NCBI RefSeq assembly: GCF_000428145.1
Contig: NZ_ATZJ01000021.1
Location: 1-64,000, forward strand
Reading direction: 5' to 3'
From: Chitinilyticum litopenaei DSM 21440
Lineage (GTDB): Bacteria; Pseudomonadota; Gammaproteobacteria; Burkholderiales; Chitinibacteraceae
Length of the DNA: 64,000 bases
In this document: positions 42,079-50,704 of the stretch, piece after piece
How positions within the stretch are numbered: the first letter of the stretch is position 1
Layout of the letters: every line of letters begins with the position of its first letter
Position numbers and translations under genes: made by a program
The notes under the pieces: model-generated
What the model was told of the DNA's origin: nothing
The model's database searches: none
What the model saw: only the letters and a program-made list of their open reading frames with translations

Positions 42079-43779
42079 TCAGTTGCTGCGGCTTACCCGG
42101 TTGAGCTCAGGCGCCGTCAGCGGCGAGTTGGCCTTGATGTAATTTTCCAGCGCATCGACATCCTGCGCGCCGCCCAGCGGATTGCCGCCCTGCACCAGCA
42201 CGGTAAAGTTGTCGCCACCGCTGGCGAGGAAATTGTTCACCGTGATGCGGTAGCTGCTGCCGGCCTGCAGCGTGACACCGTTGAGCTTGATCGAGGCGGG
42301 GTCAACCTTCTGGCCGGCCGGTTTGGCATTGTCCCAGTTGTAGCTGAAACCGCGCGATACCAGCAGGATGCGGTTGCCGGGCTGCTTGTTGCTGTAGCCG
42401 GCAAATTGCTGTTCGAGCAGTTCCCGGATTTGCGCGCCGGTCAGCGTCAGCGTCACCAGGCTGTTGCCGAAGGGCTGCGTGGTGAACAGCTGGCCGTAGG
42501 TGACATTGCCGCTGGCGTCGGGCGTCAGATCGGCGCGTACTCCGCCCGGATTCATGAAGGCGATCTGCGCGCCGCCCAGTTTGGCGTCGCTGGTCGCGGC
42601 CAGCTGGGCGTCGGCGATCACATTGCCCAGCAGCGATTCGCCAGCGGCGTTGGCCGTGCGGCTCAGCGCGGCTTTCAGCTGGCCGACGATGCGGTTTTCC
42701 AGCGGCTTGACCAGCAGGTCGTACTTGCTGATCAGCGCGGTTTGCAGCGCATCGGGCGCCACATCGTTGCTGACCACGACATTCTTCGCGCTGCGCTTGA
42801 TGATGTCGCGGGTCTGCGGGTCGATCTGCAGGTCGATTTCGGAAATCATCCGGCCATACTGGTTGGCGCTGGTCACGAGTTTGCCGTTGATCTGGCAGTT
42901 GTAGGCCTGGTGCGTGTGGCCGCTGACGACCACGTCCACGGCCTTGTCGAGCCTGCTGACAATGTCGACGATGGGGCCGGAAATGCCTTTGCACTCGTTC
43001 AGGCTGCCCGTCTGCAGGCCGCCTTCGTGGATCAGCACCACGATGGCTTCGATGCCCTGCGCCTTTAGTTCCGGCACCAGCTTGTTGACGGTCTCGGCCT
43101 CGTCGAGAAATTTGAGCCCGGCCACGCCAGCCGGCGTGACGATGCCCGGCGTGCCCTTGAGCGTCATGCCGATGAAGGCGACCTTCACGCCCTTGAATTC
43201 CTTGACGCTGTAGGCCGGAAAGAGGGTCTTGCCGGTTTTTTCCTCGACGACATTGGCCGCGAGGAATTTGAATTTTGCACCGCCAAAGCTGCTCTTGCCC
43301 ACGCAGCCATCGAGCTTGTGGCAACCGCCATTCTGCATGCGCAGCAGCTCTTCGGCGCCTTCGTCAAACTCGTGGTTGCCCACGGCATTGAGGTCCAGCC
43401 CCATCTCGTTCATGGCCTCGATGGTCGGCTCGTCATGGAAGAGCGCGGACAGCAGCGGGCTGGCGCCGATCAGGTCGCCGGCCGACACCACCACATTGTT
43501 CGGATTTTTCGCTTTCAGCGTCTTGAGCCAGGTGGCCAGGTATTCCGCGCCGCCAGCCTTGACGCTGACGGTCTTGCTGGCGTCCAGCGGGTCGGGAATG
43601 CTGACCGAGCCGCCGGGTTTCAGATTGCCGTGAAAGTCATTGAAGGCCAGCAGCTTCACGTCGATGGGCGCGGGCGTCGGGGTCGGCACGCTGGTGGCAT
43701 TGTCATTGCCGCCGCCGCAGGCGGCCAGCAGCAGCGCGAGAGCCAGTGCGGGGAGGGTCATCAGGTGTTTGCGGTTCAT
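42079..43779 (-). CDS. 5'-nucleotidase/metallophosphoesterase lipoprotein
   Basis: A member of the UshA/YfkN family that removes phosphate from nucleotides outside the inner membrane. The product is about 566 residues. A lipoprotein signal (LALALLLAAC) puts the Cys near residue 21, followed by a Gly/Asn/Pro linker. Metallophosphatase motifs are LAFNDFHGNL, SAGDLIGASP, VGNHEFDEG, VLIHEGG and VSGHTHQAY; the C-terminal nucleotide-binding domain contains MNPGGVRADL and YGQLFTTQPFGN. It is likely anchored in the periplasm and monocistronic. Confidence 0.9.
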   Translation of the reverse strand: MNRKHLMTLPALALALLLAACGGGNDNATSVPTPTPAPIDVKLLAFNDFHGNLKPGGSVSIPDPLDASKTVSVKAGGAEYLATWLKTLKAKNPNNVVVSAGDLIGASPLLSALFHDEPTIEAMNEMGLDLNAVGNHEFDEGAEELLRMQNGGCHKLDGCVGKSSFGGAKFKFLAANVVEEKTGKTLFPAYSVKEFKGVKVAFIGMTLKGTPGIVTPAGVAGLKFLDEAETVNKLVPELKAQGIEAIVVLIHEGGLQTGSLNECKGISGPIVDIVSRLDKAVDVVVSGHTHQAYNCQINGKLVTSANQYGRMISEIDLQIDPQTRDIIKRSAKNVVVSNDVAPDALQTALISKYDLLVKPLENRIVGQLKAALSRTANAAGESLLGNVIADAQLAATSDAKLGGAQIAFMNPGGVRADLTPDASGNVTYGQLFTTQPFGNSLVTLTLTGAQIRELLEQQFAGYSNKQPGNRILLVSRGFSYNWDNAKPAGQKVDPASIKLNGVTLQAGSSYRITVNNFLASGGDNFTVLVQGGNPLGGAQDVDALENYIKANSPLTAPELNRVSRSN

Positions 43780-43888
43780 GATGGTCGGGGAGGGTGAAAG
43801 GATAGCAAGAGCTTAGGCGCGCCGGTTTGCATGGTGATGACAGGCTGCGACAGCGCTGCGGGCGCAGACGCGTTTGTCCAGGCTTGTC

Positions 43889-43964
43889 TTGTACAAAATC
43901 GGCCTTTCATCGTTTATTACCTTGTTTTGTACAATACAAAGTAGTAGATTTGACTGTACAAAAT
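43889..43964 (+). promoter_or_regulatory. Promoter region with three TTGTACAAAA-like sites
   Basis: Three sites with a TGTACA core lie at 43889-43898 (TTGTACAAAA, forward), 43925-43934 (TTTTGTACAA, reverse) and 43955-43964 (CTGTACAAAA-like, forward). The middle one is inside the spacer of a plausible promoter, TTGTTT (43922-43927) and TAGATT (43945-43950) 17 bases apart. A TGTACA core is what I recall for class II LitR operators in Pseudomonas, and a LitR/CarH-type gene closes the operon, so control by that protein is likely. This is inference. Confidence 0.6.
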
Positions 43965-43978
43965 TCGGGAAGACCATC

Positions 43979-45277
43979 GTGAACAAAGCGAGACAGGCAG
44001 GCGAGCGCATTGCGGTGATTGGCGGTGGCATCAGCGGGCTGGCTGCAGCCTGGCTGCTGGCAAGGCGCTATGACGTGACGCTCTACGAGGCCGGCGACTA
44101 TGTCGGCGGCCACAGCAACACCATCGACGTCACGCTGGGCGGGACCACGCACCCGGTCGATACCGGCTTTCTGGTGCACAACGAGCGCACCTATCCGAAC
44201 CTGATCGCGCTGTTTGCCGAGCTGGGCGTGCAAACGGTCGCCAGCGACATGTCCTTTGCCGTGGCGCTGCCGCACCTGAATCTGGAATGGGCGGGCAGCA
44301 ATCTCAATACCGTGTTCGGCCAGCGCCGCAACCTGCTGCGCCCGGCCTTCTGGCGCATGCTGTCCGACATCCTGCGCTTCAACCGCAACGCCGCCGCACT
44401 GCTGGCCGAGAGCCGCGACAACGGCCAGACGCTGCTGCGCCTGCTTGATCGCGGCGGCTACGGGCAGGAAATGCGCGAGTGGTATCTGCTGCCGATGGCC
44501 GCAGCGATCTGGTCCAGCCCCAGCGCGGAAATCCTGCGCTTTCCGGCGGCCACCTTCCTGCAGTTCTGCCTGAATCACGGCCTCTTGCAGGTGAACGACC
44601 GCCCGCAGTGGAAAACGGTGGCCGGCGGCTCGCGCGAGTACGTGGCGCGCATGCTGCCGGCCATCCAGCAGGTACGCGTAGCGAGCCCGGTCAGCGCCGT
44701 GCGCCGCTTTGAGGACCATGTGGAAATCGACAGCCTGGGCCAGACCGCGCACTTTGACCAGGTGGTGTTCGCCACGCACGCGCCGGACACGCTGGCGCTG
44801 CTGAGCGACGCCAGCGCGGCCGAGGCCGAGCTGCTGTCGGCGATCCGCTATCAGCCCAACCGCGCCGTCGTGCATACCGACGCCAGCTTCCTGCCCAGCC
44901 GGCGCGGGCTGTGGTCGGCGTGGAATTACCAGGGCGGCCCGGCCGGCGAGGACCTGCAGCGCCCGGTGTGCGTCAGCTACCTGATCAATGCGCTGCAGCC
45001 GCTGCCCTTTGCCGAGCCGGTGATCGTCACGCTCAATCCCTGGCGCGAACCCGACCCCGCCACCGTCATCCGCGATCTGGACTACGACCACCCGCTGTTT
45101 GACGAGCTGGCCATCCGCGCCCAGGAAGGGCTGTGGCGCATCCAGGGCAATCGCCGCAGCTGGTTTTGCGGCGCCTGGTGCGGCTATGGCTTTCACGAGG
45201 ACGGCCTGAAGGCCGGGATGCGCGTGGCCAATGCGCTGGGCGTGCGCGCCGCCTGGCAGGGTGACGGCGATGTTTGA
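43979..45277 (+). CDS. FAD-dependent amine-oxidase-like oxidoreductase
   Basis: The product is about 432 residues from GTG 43979, with GGGAAG upstream. The dinucleotide-binding motif IAVIGGGISGLAAAWLLARR comes first, then TLYEAGDYVGGHSNTIDV, the FAD-linked second motif. Relatives are often found with DUF1365 and cyclopropane synthase genes and probably oxidise or desaturate a fatty acyl or lipid substrate. It leads the 44-52 kb operon and is overlapped by the DUF1365 gene by 8 bases. Confidence 0.85.
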   Translation: MNKARQAGERIAVIGGGISGLAAAWLLARRYDVTLYEAGDYVGGHSNTIDVTLGGTTHPVDTGFLVHNERTYPNLIALFAELGVQTVASDMSFAVALPHLNLEWAGSNLNTVFGQRRNLLRPAFWRMLSDILRFNRNAAALLAESRDNGQTLLRLLDRGGYGQEMREWYLLPMAAAIWSSPSAEILRFPAATFLQFCLNHGLLQVNDRPQWKTVAGGSREYVARMLPAIQQVRVASPVSAVRRFEDHVEIDSLGQTAHFDQVVFATHAPDTLALLSDASAAEAELLSAIRYQPNRAVVHTDASFLPSRRGLWSAWNYQGGPAGEDLQRPVCVSYLINALQPLPFAEPVIVTLNPWREPDPATVIRDLDYDHPLFDELAIRAQEGLWRIQGNRRSWFCGAWCGYGFHEDGLKAGMRVANALGVRAAWQGDGDV

Positions 45278-46040
45278 CGGCCTGCCCGATTTCAACCTCT
45301 GCTTTGGCCGCGTCATGCACCGGCGCCTGCGCCCGGCCGGGCACCGCTTCCACTATGGCGTCGGCTTTCTGCTGTTTCGCCTGGCGGCGCTGCCCGAGGC
45401 GCGCAGCAGCGTGCTGTTTGGCTGGAATCGCTGGCGGCCCCTGTCCTGGCTGGCGCGCGATCATGGCGCGGGCGACGATGCCCCCGAGGCCTGGGCGCGC
45501 GCGCGGCTGCGTGATGCCGGCATTGCCTCGGCGGACGGCGACATCTGGCTGCAGTGCTTTCCGCGCGTGGCCGGCTATGTCTTCAACCCGGTCAGCTTCT
45601 GGTATTGCCTGGATCGTGCCGGCCAGCTGCAGGCCGTGCTGGCCGAGGTGAACAACACCTTTGGCGAGCGGCATGTCTATCTGCTCAGCGCGGATGCGGG
45701 GCCCATCGTGCCGGGCGGCACGCTCAGCTGTCGCAAGCTGATGCAGGTGTCGCCGTTCAACCGCATCAGCGGGCATTACGAATTCCGGCTCGACTGGCAG
45801 GCCGCGCGCCTGCGCGTCGCCATTGATTACCACGACGAGGCGGGGCTATTGCTGCAGACGGCGGTGTGGGGCGCACCCGCGCCGCTGAACCGCGCCGCCT
45901 GCGCCCGGCTGCTGCTGGCTTATCCGCTGATGAGCTTCGCCATCATGGCCCGCATTCACTGGCATGCGCTCTTGCTGCTGTGCAAGCGCGTGCCCTTCTT
46001 TGGCAAGAACGGCTACCAAACCAATGAGGCAAGACCATGA
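45270..46040 (+). CDS. DUF1365 protein
   Basis: The product is about 256 residues of the DUF1365 family. Conserved blocks include RFHYGVGFLLFRL, GYVFNPVSFWYC, AVLAEVNNTFGERH and MQVSPFNRISGHYEFRL. The biochemical function is unsettled; the family nearly always travels with the FAD oxidoreductase and a CFA-type methyltransferase, as here. Its start overlaps the previous gene by 8 bases, its stop the next start by ATGA. Confidence 0.88.
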   Translation: MFDGLPDFNLCFGRVMHRRLRPAGHRFHYGVGFLLFRLAALPEARSSVLFGWNRWRPLSWLARDHGAGDDAPEAWARARLRDAGIASADGDIWLQCFPRVAGYVFNPVSFWYCLDRAGQLQAVLAEVNNTFGERHVYLLSADAGPIVPGGTLSCRKLMQVSPFNRISGHYEFRLDWQAARLRVAIDYHDEAGLLLQTAVWGAPAPLNRAACARLLLAYPLMSFAIMARIHWHALLLLCKRVPFFGKNGYQTNEARP

Positions 46041-47257
46041 ATACCCGCGTGCTTGACCGTCCCTCCACCGCCAAACCCCGCGCGCCCGGCTGGCGCAGCC
46101 GCCTGCTGCTGGCGCAGCTGGAGCGCCTGCAGGGCGGGCTCTTGCTGCTCGATCTGCCCGACGGCAGCCAGCGCGCCTGTGGCCATGGCCAGCCGCAGGT
46201 CACGCTGCGCGTGCATGACTGGGCGGTGTTCGAGCGCGTGCTCGCCAGTGGCGACATCGGGCTGGCCGAAGCCTACCGCGATGGCCTGTGCGACTGCGAC
46301 GACTGGGTGGCGCTGATCGGGCTGGCCATCGCCAACCGCGCAGCGCTGCAGCAGGCCATCGACGGCAACTGGCTGGGCAAGCTGGCCTACCGCCTGCGCC
46401 ACGCCTTCAACGCCAACACGCGCAAGGGCAGCCGCCGCAATATTGCCGCGCATTACGACCTGGGCAACGCCTTTTACCGCCTGTGGCTGGACGACACGAT
46501 GACGTATTCCAGCGCCGCCTTCGATGGCGATGCCACGCAGGATCTGGCGCAGGCGCAGCGCCGCAAGTATCTGCGCCTGCTGGAAGGCCTCAATGCCCGG
46601 CCCGGCCAGCACATTCTGGAAATCGGCTGCGGCTGGGGCGGCCTTGCCGAAACCGCCGCGCGCGCCGGCCTGCGCGTGCATGGCCTGACGCTGTCGACCG
46701 AGCAGCTGGCCTATGCCAGCGAGCGCCTGGCCAATGCCGGCCTTGCCCGGCTTGCGCAATGCAGCCTGACCGATTACCGCGACCTGCCGCCGGCCGCCCG
46801 CTACGACCACATCGTGTCGATCGAAATGTTCGAGGCGGTGGGCGAGCGCTACTGGCCGACCTATTTCGCCACGCTCAAGCGCCATCTGTCGCGCGAGGGG
46901 CGGGCGGCGCTGCAGGTGATCACCATCGCCGACGAGCAGTTCGAGCAATACCGGCGCGGCACCGATTTCATCCAGCAATACATTTTCCCCGGCGGCATGC
47001 TGCCCAGCCGCAGCGTCTTCGAAGCGCAGGCGGCGCGTGCCGGATTGAAGGTCGTCGAGCGCCGCGATTTCGGCATTGACTACGCCATCACGCTGGAGCG
47101 CTGGCGTCATGCCTTCGAGGCGAAGCTGGAGGCCATCCGCGAGCAGGGCTACGACGAAGCCTTCATCCGCCTGTGGCGTTTTTACCTGTGCTACTGCGAA
47201 GCAGGTTTCCGCGCCGGCAGCATCGGCGTTTCGCACTGGTGGCTGGAACACGCCTGA
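46037..47257 (+). CDS. Cyclopropane-fatty-acyl-phospholipid synthase-like methyltransferase
   Basis: A SAM-dependent methyltransferase acting on unsaturated fatty acyl chains of phospholipids. The product is about 406 residues. The N-terminal region is that of CFA synthases (FERVLASGDIGLAEAYRDG); the catalytic domain has NIAAHYDLGNAFYRLWLD, TYSSAAF, the SAM motif LEIGCGWGGLAE near 193, SIEMFEAVGERYW and QQYIFPGGMLPS. Whether it makes cyclopropane or a methyl-furan precursor cannot be told from sequence. It is followed by a 307-bp gap filled with repeats. Confidence 0.9.
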   Translation: MNTRVLDRPSTAKPRAPGWRSRLLLAQLERLQGGLLLLDLPDGSQRACGHGQPQVTLRVHDWAVFERVLASGDIGLAEAYRDGLCDCDDWVALIGLAIANRAALQQAIDGNWLGKLAYRLRHAFNANTRKGSRRNIAAHYDLGNAFYRLWLDDTMTYSSAAFDGDATQDLAQAQRRKYLRLLEGLNARPGQHILEIGCGWGGLAETAARAGLRVHGLTLSTEQLAYASERLANAGLARLAQCSLTDYRDLPPAARYDHIVSIEMFEAVGERYWPTYFATLKRHLSREGRAALQVITIADEQFEQYRRGTDFIQQYIFPGGMLPSRSVFEAQAARAGLKVVERRDFGIDYAITLERWRHAFEAKLEAIREQGYDEAFIRLWRFYLCYCEAGFRAGSIGVSHWWLEHA

Positions 47258-47291
47258 GCCGGATGGGCAGGATGACTTGGCAAAACCCCAA

Positions 47292-47410
47292 TTACTGATC
47301 CGGCCCTCTGATGTTTTTTGTCGCAGGAGCGAGCTTGCTCGCGATCAGCAACGCTTCGCGAGCAAGCTCGCTCCTACGAAAGTTCAAACTTCTGAGGGCT
47401 GGACCAATAA
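47292..47410. repeat. Composite palindromic element containing a REP pair, copy 2
   Basis: Outer arms TTACTGATCCGGCCCTC and GAGGGCTGGACCAATAA flank a REP pair (GCAGGAGCGAGCTTGCTCGC with its mirror). Flanks and inner part match the copy at 41.8 kb, including the AAGTTCAAACTTCTGAGGGC block. Confidence 0.85.
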
Positions 47411-47496
47411 GCACAGAGACACAGAGCAATGTGGGAGCCGCTCTGCGCTTTTCTCAGGGTTTTGCCTCCTCTGTGCTCTCTGTGTCTCTGTGGTTC
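47411..47496. repeat. CGCAGAG-type inverted repeat, copy 4 (CACAGAG variant)
   Basis: GCACAGAGACACAGAG faces CTCTGTGTCTCTGTGGTTC across about 50 bases. It directly abuts the composite REP element, so two families sit back to back inside the operon. Confidence 0.8.
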
Positions 47497-47564
47497 AAAA
47501 AGGTTTTGTGGCCGACAAGGTTTGCCAATCGGTTATCGTATTGCGCATTGCTATGGGTATCATC

Positions 47565-48080
47565 ATGAAAGCTATTTTGCTGTTTGGCTTGCTGGCAATA
47601 CAGTCCATGGTATGGGCGGAAACGCCGCGCTGGCTCGAGCGCCATATGCCGCAGCCCGCGCTGGTGGGCAAGGGCGAGATGCGCTGGCTGGCGCTGCGCG
47701 TCTACGAGGCGCGGCTGTGGGCGCCCGCCGGGCGCTACAGCCTCAATGAGCCGTTTGCCCTGCAGCTGGTGTATCGCCGCAGCATCGAGCGCGATGACAT
47801 CGTGCAAAGCAGCGTTGACGAAATCCGCCGCTTGTTTGGCGCGCCACCGGCATTAGCGCAATGGGAAGAGGGCATGCGTCGCGCCTTTGTCGATGTGCGT
47901 GATGGCGACGAAATCACCGGCGTGTATCAGCCCGGCGGGCCCGCGCGCTTCTACCAGCAGGGCCGCCTGCTGGGCGAAATCGCCGATCCGGAATTCGGCC
48001 GCAAGTTCTTTGCCATCTGGCTCGATCCGCGCACGCGCGAGCCGGACCTGCGCCGCGCCTTGCTGGGGCAGGCGGGATGA
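47565..48080 (+). CDS. Exported chalcone-isomerase-like protein
   Basis: The product is about 171 residues with a signal peptide (MKAILLFGLLAIQSMVWA), predicted periplasmic. The body has the beta-rich chalcone-isomerase-like pattern: VGKGEMRWLALRVYEARLW, FALQLVYRRSIERDDIVQSS and GDEITGVYQPGGPARFYQQG. These bacterial proteins lack the plant enzyme's context; fatty-acid or lipid binding is the common suggestion. It continues the operon after the repeat-filled gap, with its stop overlapping the MFS start (ATGA). Confidence 0.75.
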   Translation: MKAILLFGLLAIQSMVWAETPRWLERHMPQPALVGKGEMRWLALRVYEARLWAPAGRYSLNEPFALQLVYRRSIERDDIVQSSVDEIRRLFGAPPALAQWEEGMRRAFVDVRDGDEITGVYQPGGPARFYQQGRLLGEIADPEFGRKFFAIWLDPRTREPDLRRALLGQAG

Positions 48081-49414
48081 ACGCCGCCCAGTCGCGCGGC
48101 TGGCTGGCCTACGGTGTCTTGGGCATGCCGCTGGCCATGGTGGCGCTGCCGCTGTATGTGACCGCGCCGCGCTTTTACAACCACGAATTCGGCCTGGCGC
48201 TGGCACTGACCGGCGCGGCCATCCTGGTTGCGCGCCTGTTCGATACCGTGCAGGACCCGCTGCTGGGCCGCTGGCTGGATCGCCGCCCCGCGCATGCCAC
48301 CGCGGCGCGCTGGGGTGGTGCGCTGCTGATGCCGCTGGGCCTCCTGGCCTTGTTTGCACCGCCCGCGCTGCCCGGGCCGGCGCTCGCCGTGTGGTTGTGC
48401 CTGTCGCTGGTGGCGATTGCGCTGGGACACAGCCTGATCACGCTGCCCTATCTGGCGCTGGCCGGGCGGCTTGCTGCTGATGCGAGCGCCAGCGACCGTT
48501 TCAATGCCAGCCGCGAAGGCTTTGGTCTGCTTGGCGTACTGCTAGCCAGCGCCACGCTGCCGGCCGTGCTGCAGGCCGGCCCGCACTGGCAGGCTCCGGC
48601 GCTGCTGCTGCTGGGCTTGCTGCTGCTGGCCGGTGTGCTGCTGCTGCCACGCCAGGCCGGCAGCGGGGAGGACAGCAGCCGGCAGTCCGGCAAGGAGCTT
48701 GTCGAAAAATCGGGGGTATGGCCAACAGACCCAACACTGATCAAGTTCCTGGCGATATACCTCGTGAATGCCTTGTCGGCGGCGCTGCCGGCAACGCTGG
48801 CGCCGTTTTTCATCGCCGACGTGCTGGCAGCTGAAGCCTGGACCGGCCCGCTGCTGGCGCTGTATTTCCTGGCCGCCGTGCTGCTGTTGTCGCTGTGGGT
48901 GCGGCTGGCGGCGCGCTTTGGCCGCCTCCGCGTCTGGCTGGCCGGCATGCTGCTCACCGTGCTGGTGTTCCTGCCGGTGCCCTGGCTGGCTGCCGGCGAT
49001 GTGGCGATCTTTGCCGTGATCTGCGTGCTCAGCGGCGCGCTGCTCGGCGCCGATCTGGCCCTGCCGCCGGCCATGCTGGGCGCGCTGGCCGGGCGCGAGC
49101 TGCTCACGCAGCGCTACGGCTGGTGGAGCCTGTGCGGCAAGCTGGCGCTGGCGCTCGCCGTCGGCGTGTCGTTGCCGCTCCTGCAACTGCTGGGCTATTC
49201 CTCCAGCGCGAAAACCGGGCTGCTGGCCCTGGCCATCTGCTATGCGGCGCTGCCGTGCACGATGAAACTGCTGGCCGCCGCGCTGCTGTGGCGCTGGCAG
49301 TCTGCGCTGGCGGCGGCGGACGGTGGCGATCACGCCGGAGGCGGCGAGATCGCGGGTGCCGGGCCAGCAAACGGCAATCACGGCCGCAATCCTCTCACTG
49401 GAGCTACCTCATGA
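48077..49414 (+). CDS. MFS transporter (GPH-like)
   Basis: The product is about 445 residues with about twelve membrane spans. LFDTVQDPLLGRWLDRRP near residue 54 is the conserved D-x2-x-D-P-x2-G motif of GPH-type sugar-cation symporters and their lipid-linked relatives. A GGGTAT palindrome (48714-48761) lies in frame at the centre, between the two six-helix halves, encoding about GVWPTDPTLIKFLAIY. Both ends overlap their neighbours by ATGA. Cargo is unknown; a lipid or lipid precursor fits the operon. Confidence 0.82.
   Translation: MNAAQSRGWLAYGVLGMPLAMVALPLYVTAPRFYNHEFGLALALTGAAILVARLFDTVQDPLLGRWLDRRPAHATAARWGGALLMPLGLLALFAPPALPGPALAVWLCLSLVAIALGHSLITLPYLALAGRLAADASASDRFNASREGFGLLGVLLASATLPAVLQAGPHWQAPALLLLGLLLLAGVLLLPRQAGSGEDSSRQSGKELVEKSGVWPTDPTLIKFLAIYLVNALSAALPATLAPFFIADVLAAEAWTGPLLALYFLAAVLLLSLWVRLAARFGRLRVWLAGMLLTVLVFLPVPWLAAGDVAIFAVICVLSGALLGADLALPPAMLGALAGRELLTQRYGWWSLCGKLALALAVGVSLPLLQLLGYSSSAKTGLLALAICYAALPCTMKLLAAALLWRWQSALAAADGGDHAGGGEIAGAGPANGNHGRNPLTGATS
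48714..48761. repeat. GGGTAT-tipped palindrome inside the MFS gene
   Basis: It starts GGGTATGGCCAACAGACC and ends CCTGGCGATATACC; 48 bp, in frame. The arms are less regular than in the intergenic copies. Confidence 0.55.
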
Positions 49415-49935
49415 AAAAATGGCTATGCATGCTGACACTGGGGCTGGCCGGTTGTGCCGGCGTCGATGTCGACACCTACCGCAACGAAGCGCCGCCGCTG
49501 CGGCTGGAGCAGTATTTCACCGGCACCATCGACGGCTGGGGGCAGTTCCAGAAGCGCGACGGCACGGTCGTCAAGCGCTTCAAGGTGGTGATCGACGCCA
49601 GCTGGCAGGGCAATACCGGCACGCTGGACGAGCATTTCCGCTACAGCGACGGCAGCACCGGCCGCCGCGTGTGGACCATCACCGCGCATCCGGACGGCCG
49701 CTACACCGGCACGGCCAGCGATGTGGTCGGCGAGGCCGAGGGCCGGGTCGCCGGCAATGCGCTGCACTGGCGCTACCGCCTCAATCTGCCGGTGGACGGC
49801 AAGGTCTACGAGGTCGAATTCGACGACTGGATGTGGCTGCAGGAGGATGACGTACTGCTGAACCGCTCGGTAATGCGCAAGTTCGGCTTCGATCTGGGCG
49901 AGGTCTTCCTCAGTTTCAAGAAGCGGGATCAGTAA
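49411..49935 (+). CDS. DUF3833 lipoprotein
   Basis: The product is about 174 residues with a lipoprotein signal (MKKWLCMLTLGLAGC) and Cys near residue 15. The body has the DUF3833 pattern LEQYFTGTIDGWGQFQKRDG, VVIDASWQGNTGTLDEHFRY and WMWLQEDDVLLNRSVMRKFG, a lipocalin-like beta structure. It is a usual member of these operons. The start overlaps the MFS stop as ATGA. Confidence 0.88.
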   Translation: MKKWLCMLTLGLAGCAGVDVDTYRNEAPPLRLEQYFTGTIDGWGQFQKRDGTVVKRFKVVIDASWQGNTGTLDEHFRYSDGSTGRRVWTITAHPDGRYTGTASDVVGEAEGRVAGNALHWRYRLNLPVDGKVYEVEFDDWMWLQEDDVLLNRSVMRKFGFDLGEVFLSFKKRDQ

Positions 49936-49936
49936 G

Positions 49937-50704
49937 ATGCCCATGAACCCGCCCCTTGCCGACTGGCGCGGCCAGCGCGTGTGGATTGTCGGCGCCTCCA
50001 GCGGCATCGGTCGCGAACTGGCGCTGCAGCTGGATGCCGCCGGCGCACTTGTCGCCGTCAGCGCGCGCCGCGCCGCCGTGCTCGACAGCCTGCCGCTCTC
50101 GGATGCGGCCTTGCGCCTGCCGCTGGATGCCTGTGCAGAGGGCGACTGGGGCAGGGCGCTCGCTACCCTGCGTTCGGCCTGGGGTGGCGTGGACGTATGG
50201 GTGCATTGCGCTGCGGATTACCAGCCCACGCGTGCCTGGCAGCTGGACGCACCGGCCAGCGTCGCCGCGCTGCGGGTGAATCTGGAGAGCGTGTATCTCG
50301 GTCTGGCCGCCATCGTGCCGGCGCTGCTGGCGCAAGGCAGCGGGCGGCTGGTGCTGGTGGCGAGCCCGGCCGGCTATTTCGGCATGCCCGAGGCGCTGAA
50401 TTACGGCCCGCACAAGGCCGCCATCATCAATCTGGCGGAAATCCTGCATTACGACCTGCGCGACAAGGGCATTGCCGTGCATCTGGTCTGCCCCGGCTTT
50501 GTCGCCACGCGGCTGACCGAGCGCAACGACTTTGCCATGCCCGCGTTGCAGACGCCGCAAGCCGCGGCTCGCGCCATTGTGCGCGGGCTGGCGCGCGGCG
50601 AGTTTGAAATCCACTTTCCAAGGCGGTTTACCTTATGGCTGAAATGCTTGCGACTGCTTCCCTTTGCGCTGCGCCGGCGTCTGCTGGGGCTGACGGGCCG
50701 ATGA
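49937..50704 (+). CDS. Short-chain dehydrogenase/reductase of the lipid operon
   Basis: The product is about 255 residues. It has GASSGIGRELALQLD as cofactor loop, ARRAA after beta 2 (basic, suggesting NADP), VHCAADY in place of NNAG, VASPAGYFG with the catalytic Ser and the Y-x3-K motif YGPHK, plus a C-terminal hydrophobic/basic tail (LWLKCLRLLPFALRRRLLG) that may touch the membrane. Start at ATG 49937 or 49943. It is overlapped by the NTF2-like gene (ATGA). Confidence 0.85.
   Translation: MPMNPPLADWRGQRVWIVGASSGIGRELALQLDAAGALVAVSARRAAVLDSLPLSDAALRLPLDACAEGDWGRALATLRSAWGGVDVWVHCAADYQPTRAWQLDAPASVAALRVNLESVYLGLAAIVPALLAQGSGRLVLVASPAGYFGMPEALNYGPHKAAIINLAEILHYDLRDKGIAVHLVCPGFVATRLTERNDFAMPALQTPQAAARAIVRGLARGEFEIHFPRRFTLWLKCLRLLPFALRRRLLGLTGR

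Noticed and set aside
47556..47604. GGGTAT...CAATACA stretch over the start of the chalcone-isomerase-like gene
   Set aside because: It has the right tips, but the inner arms pair poorly and the sequence is explained by a signal peptide. Kept out of the palindrome count.
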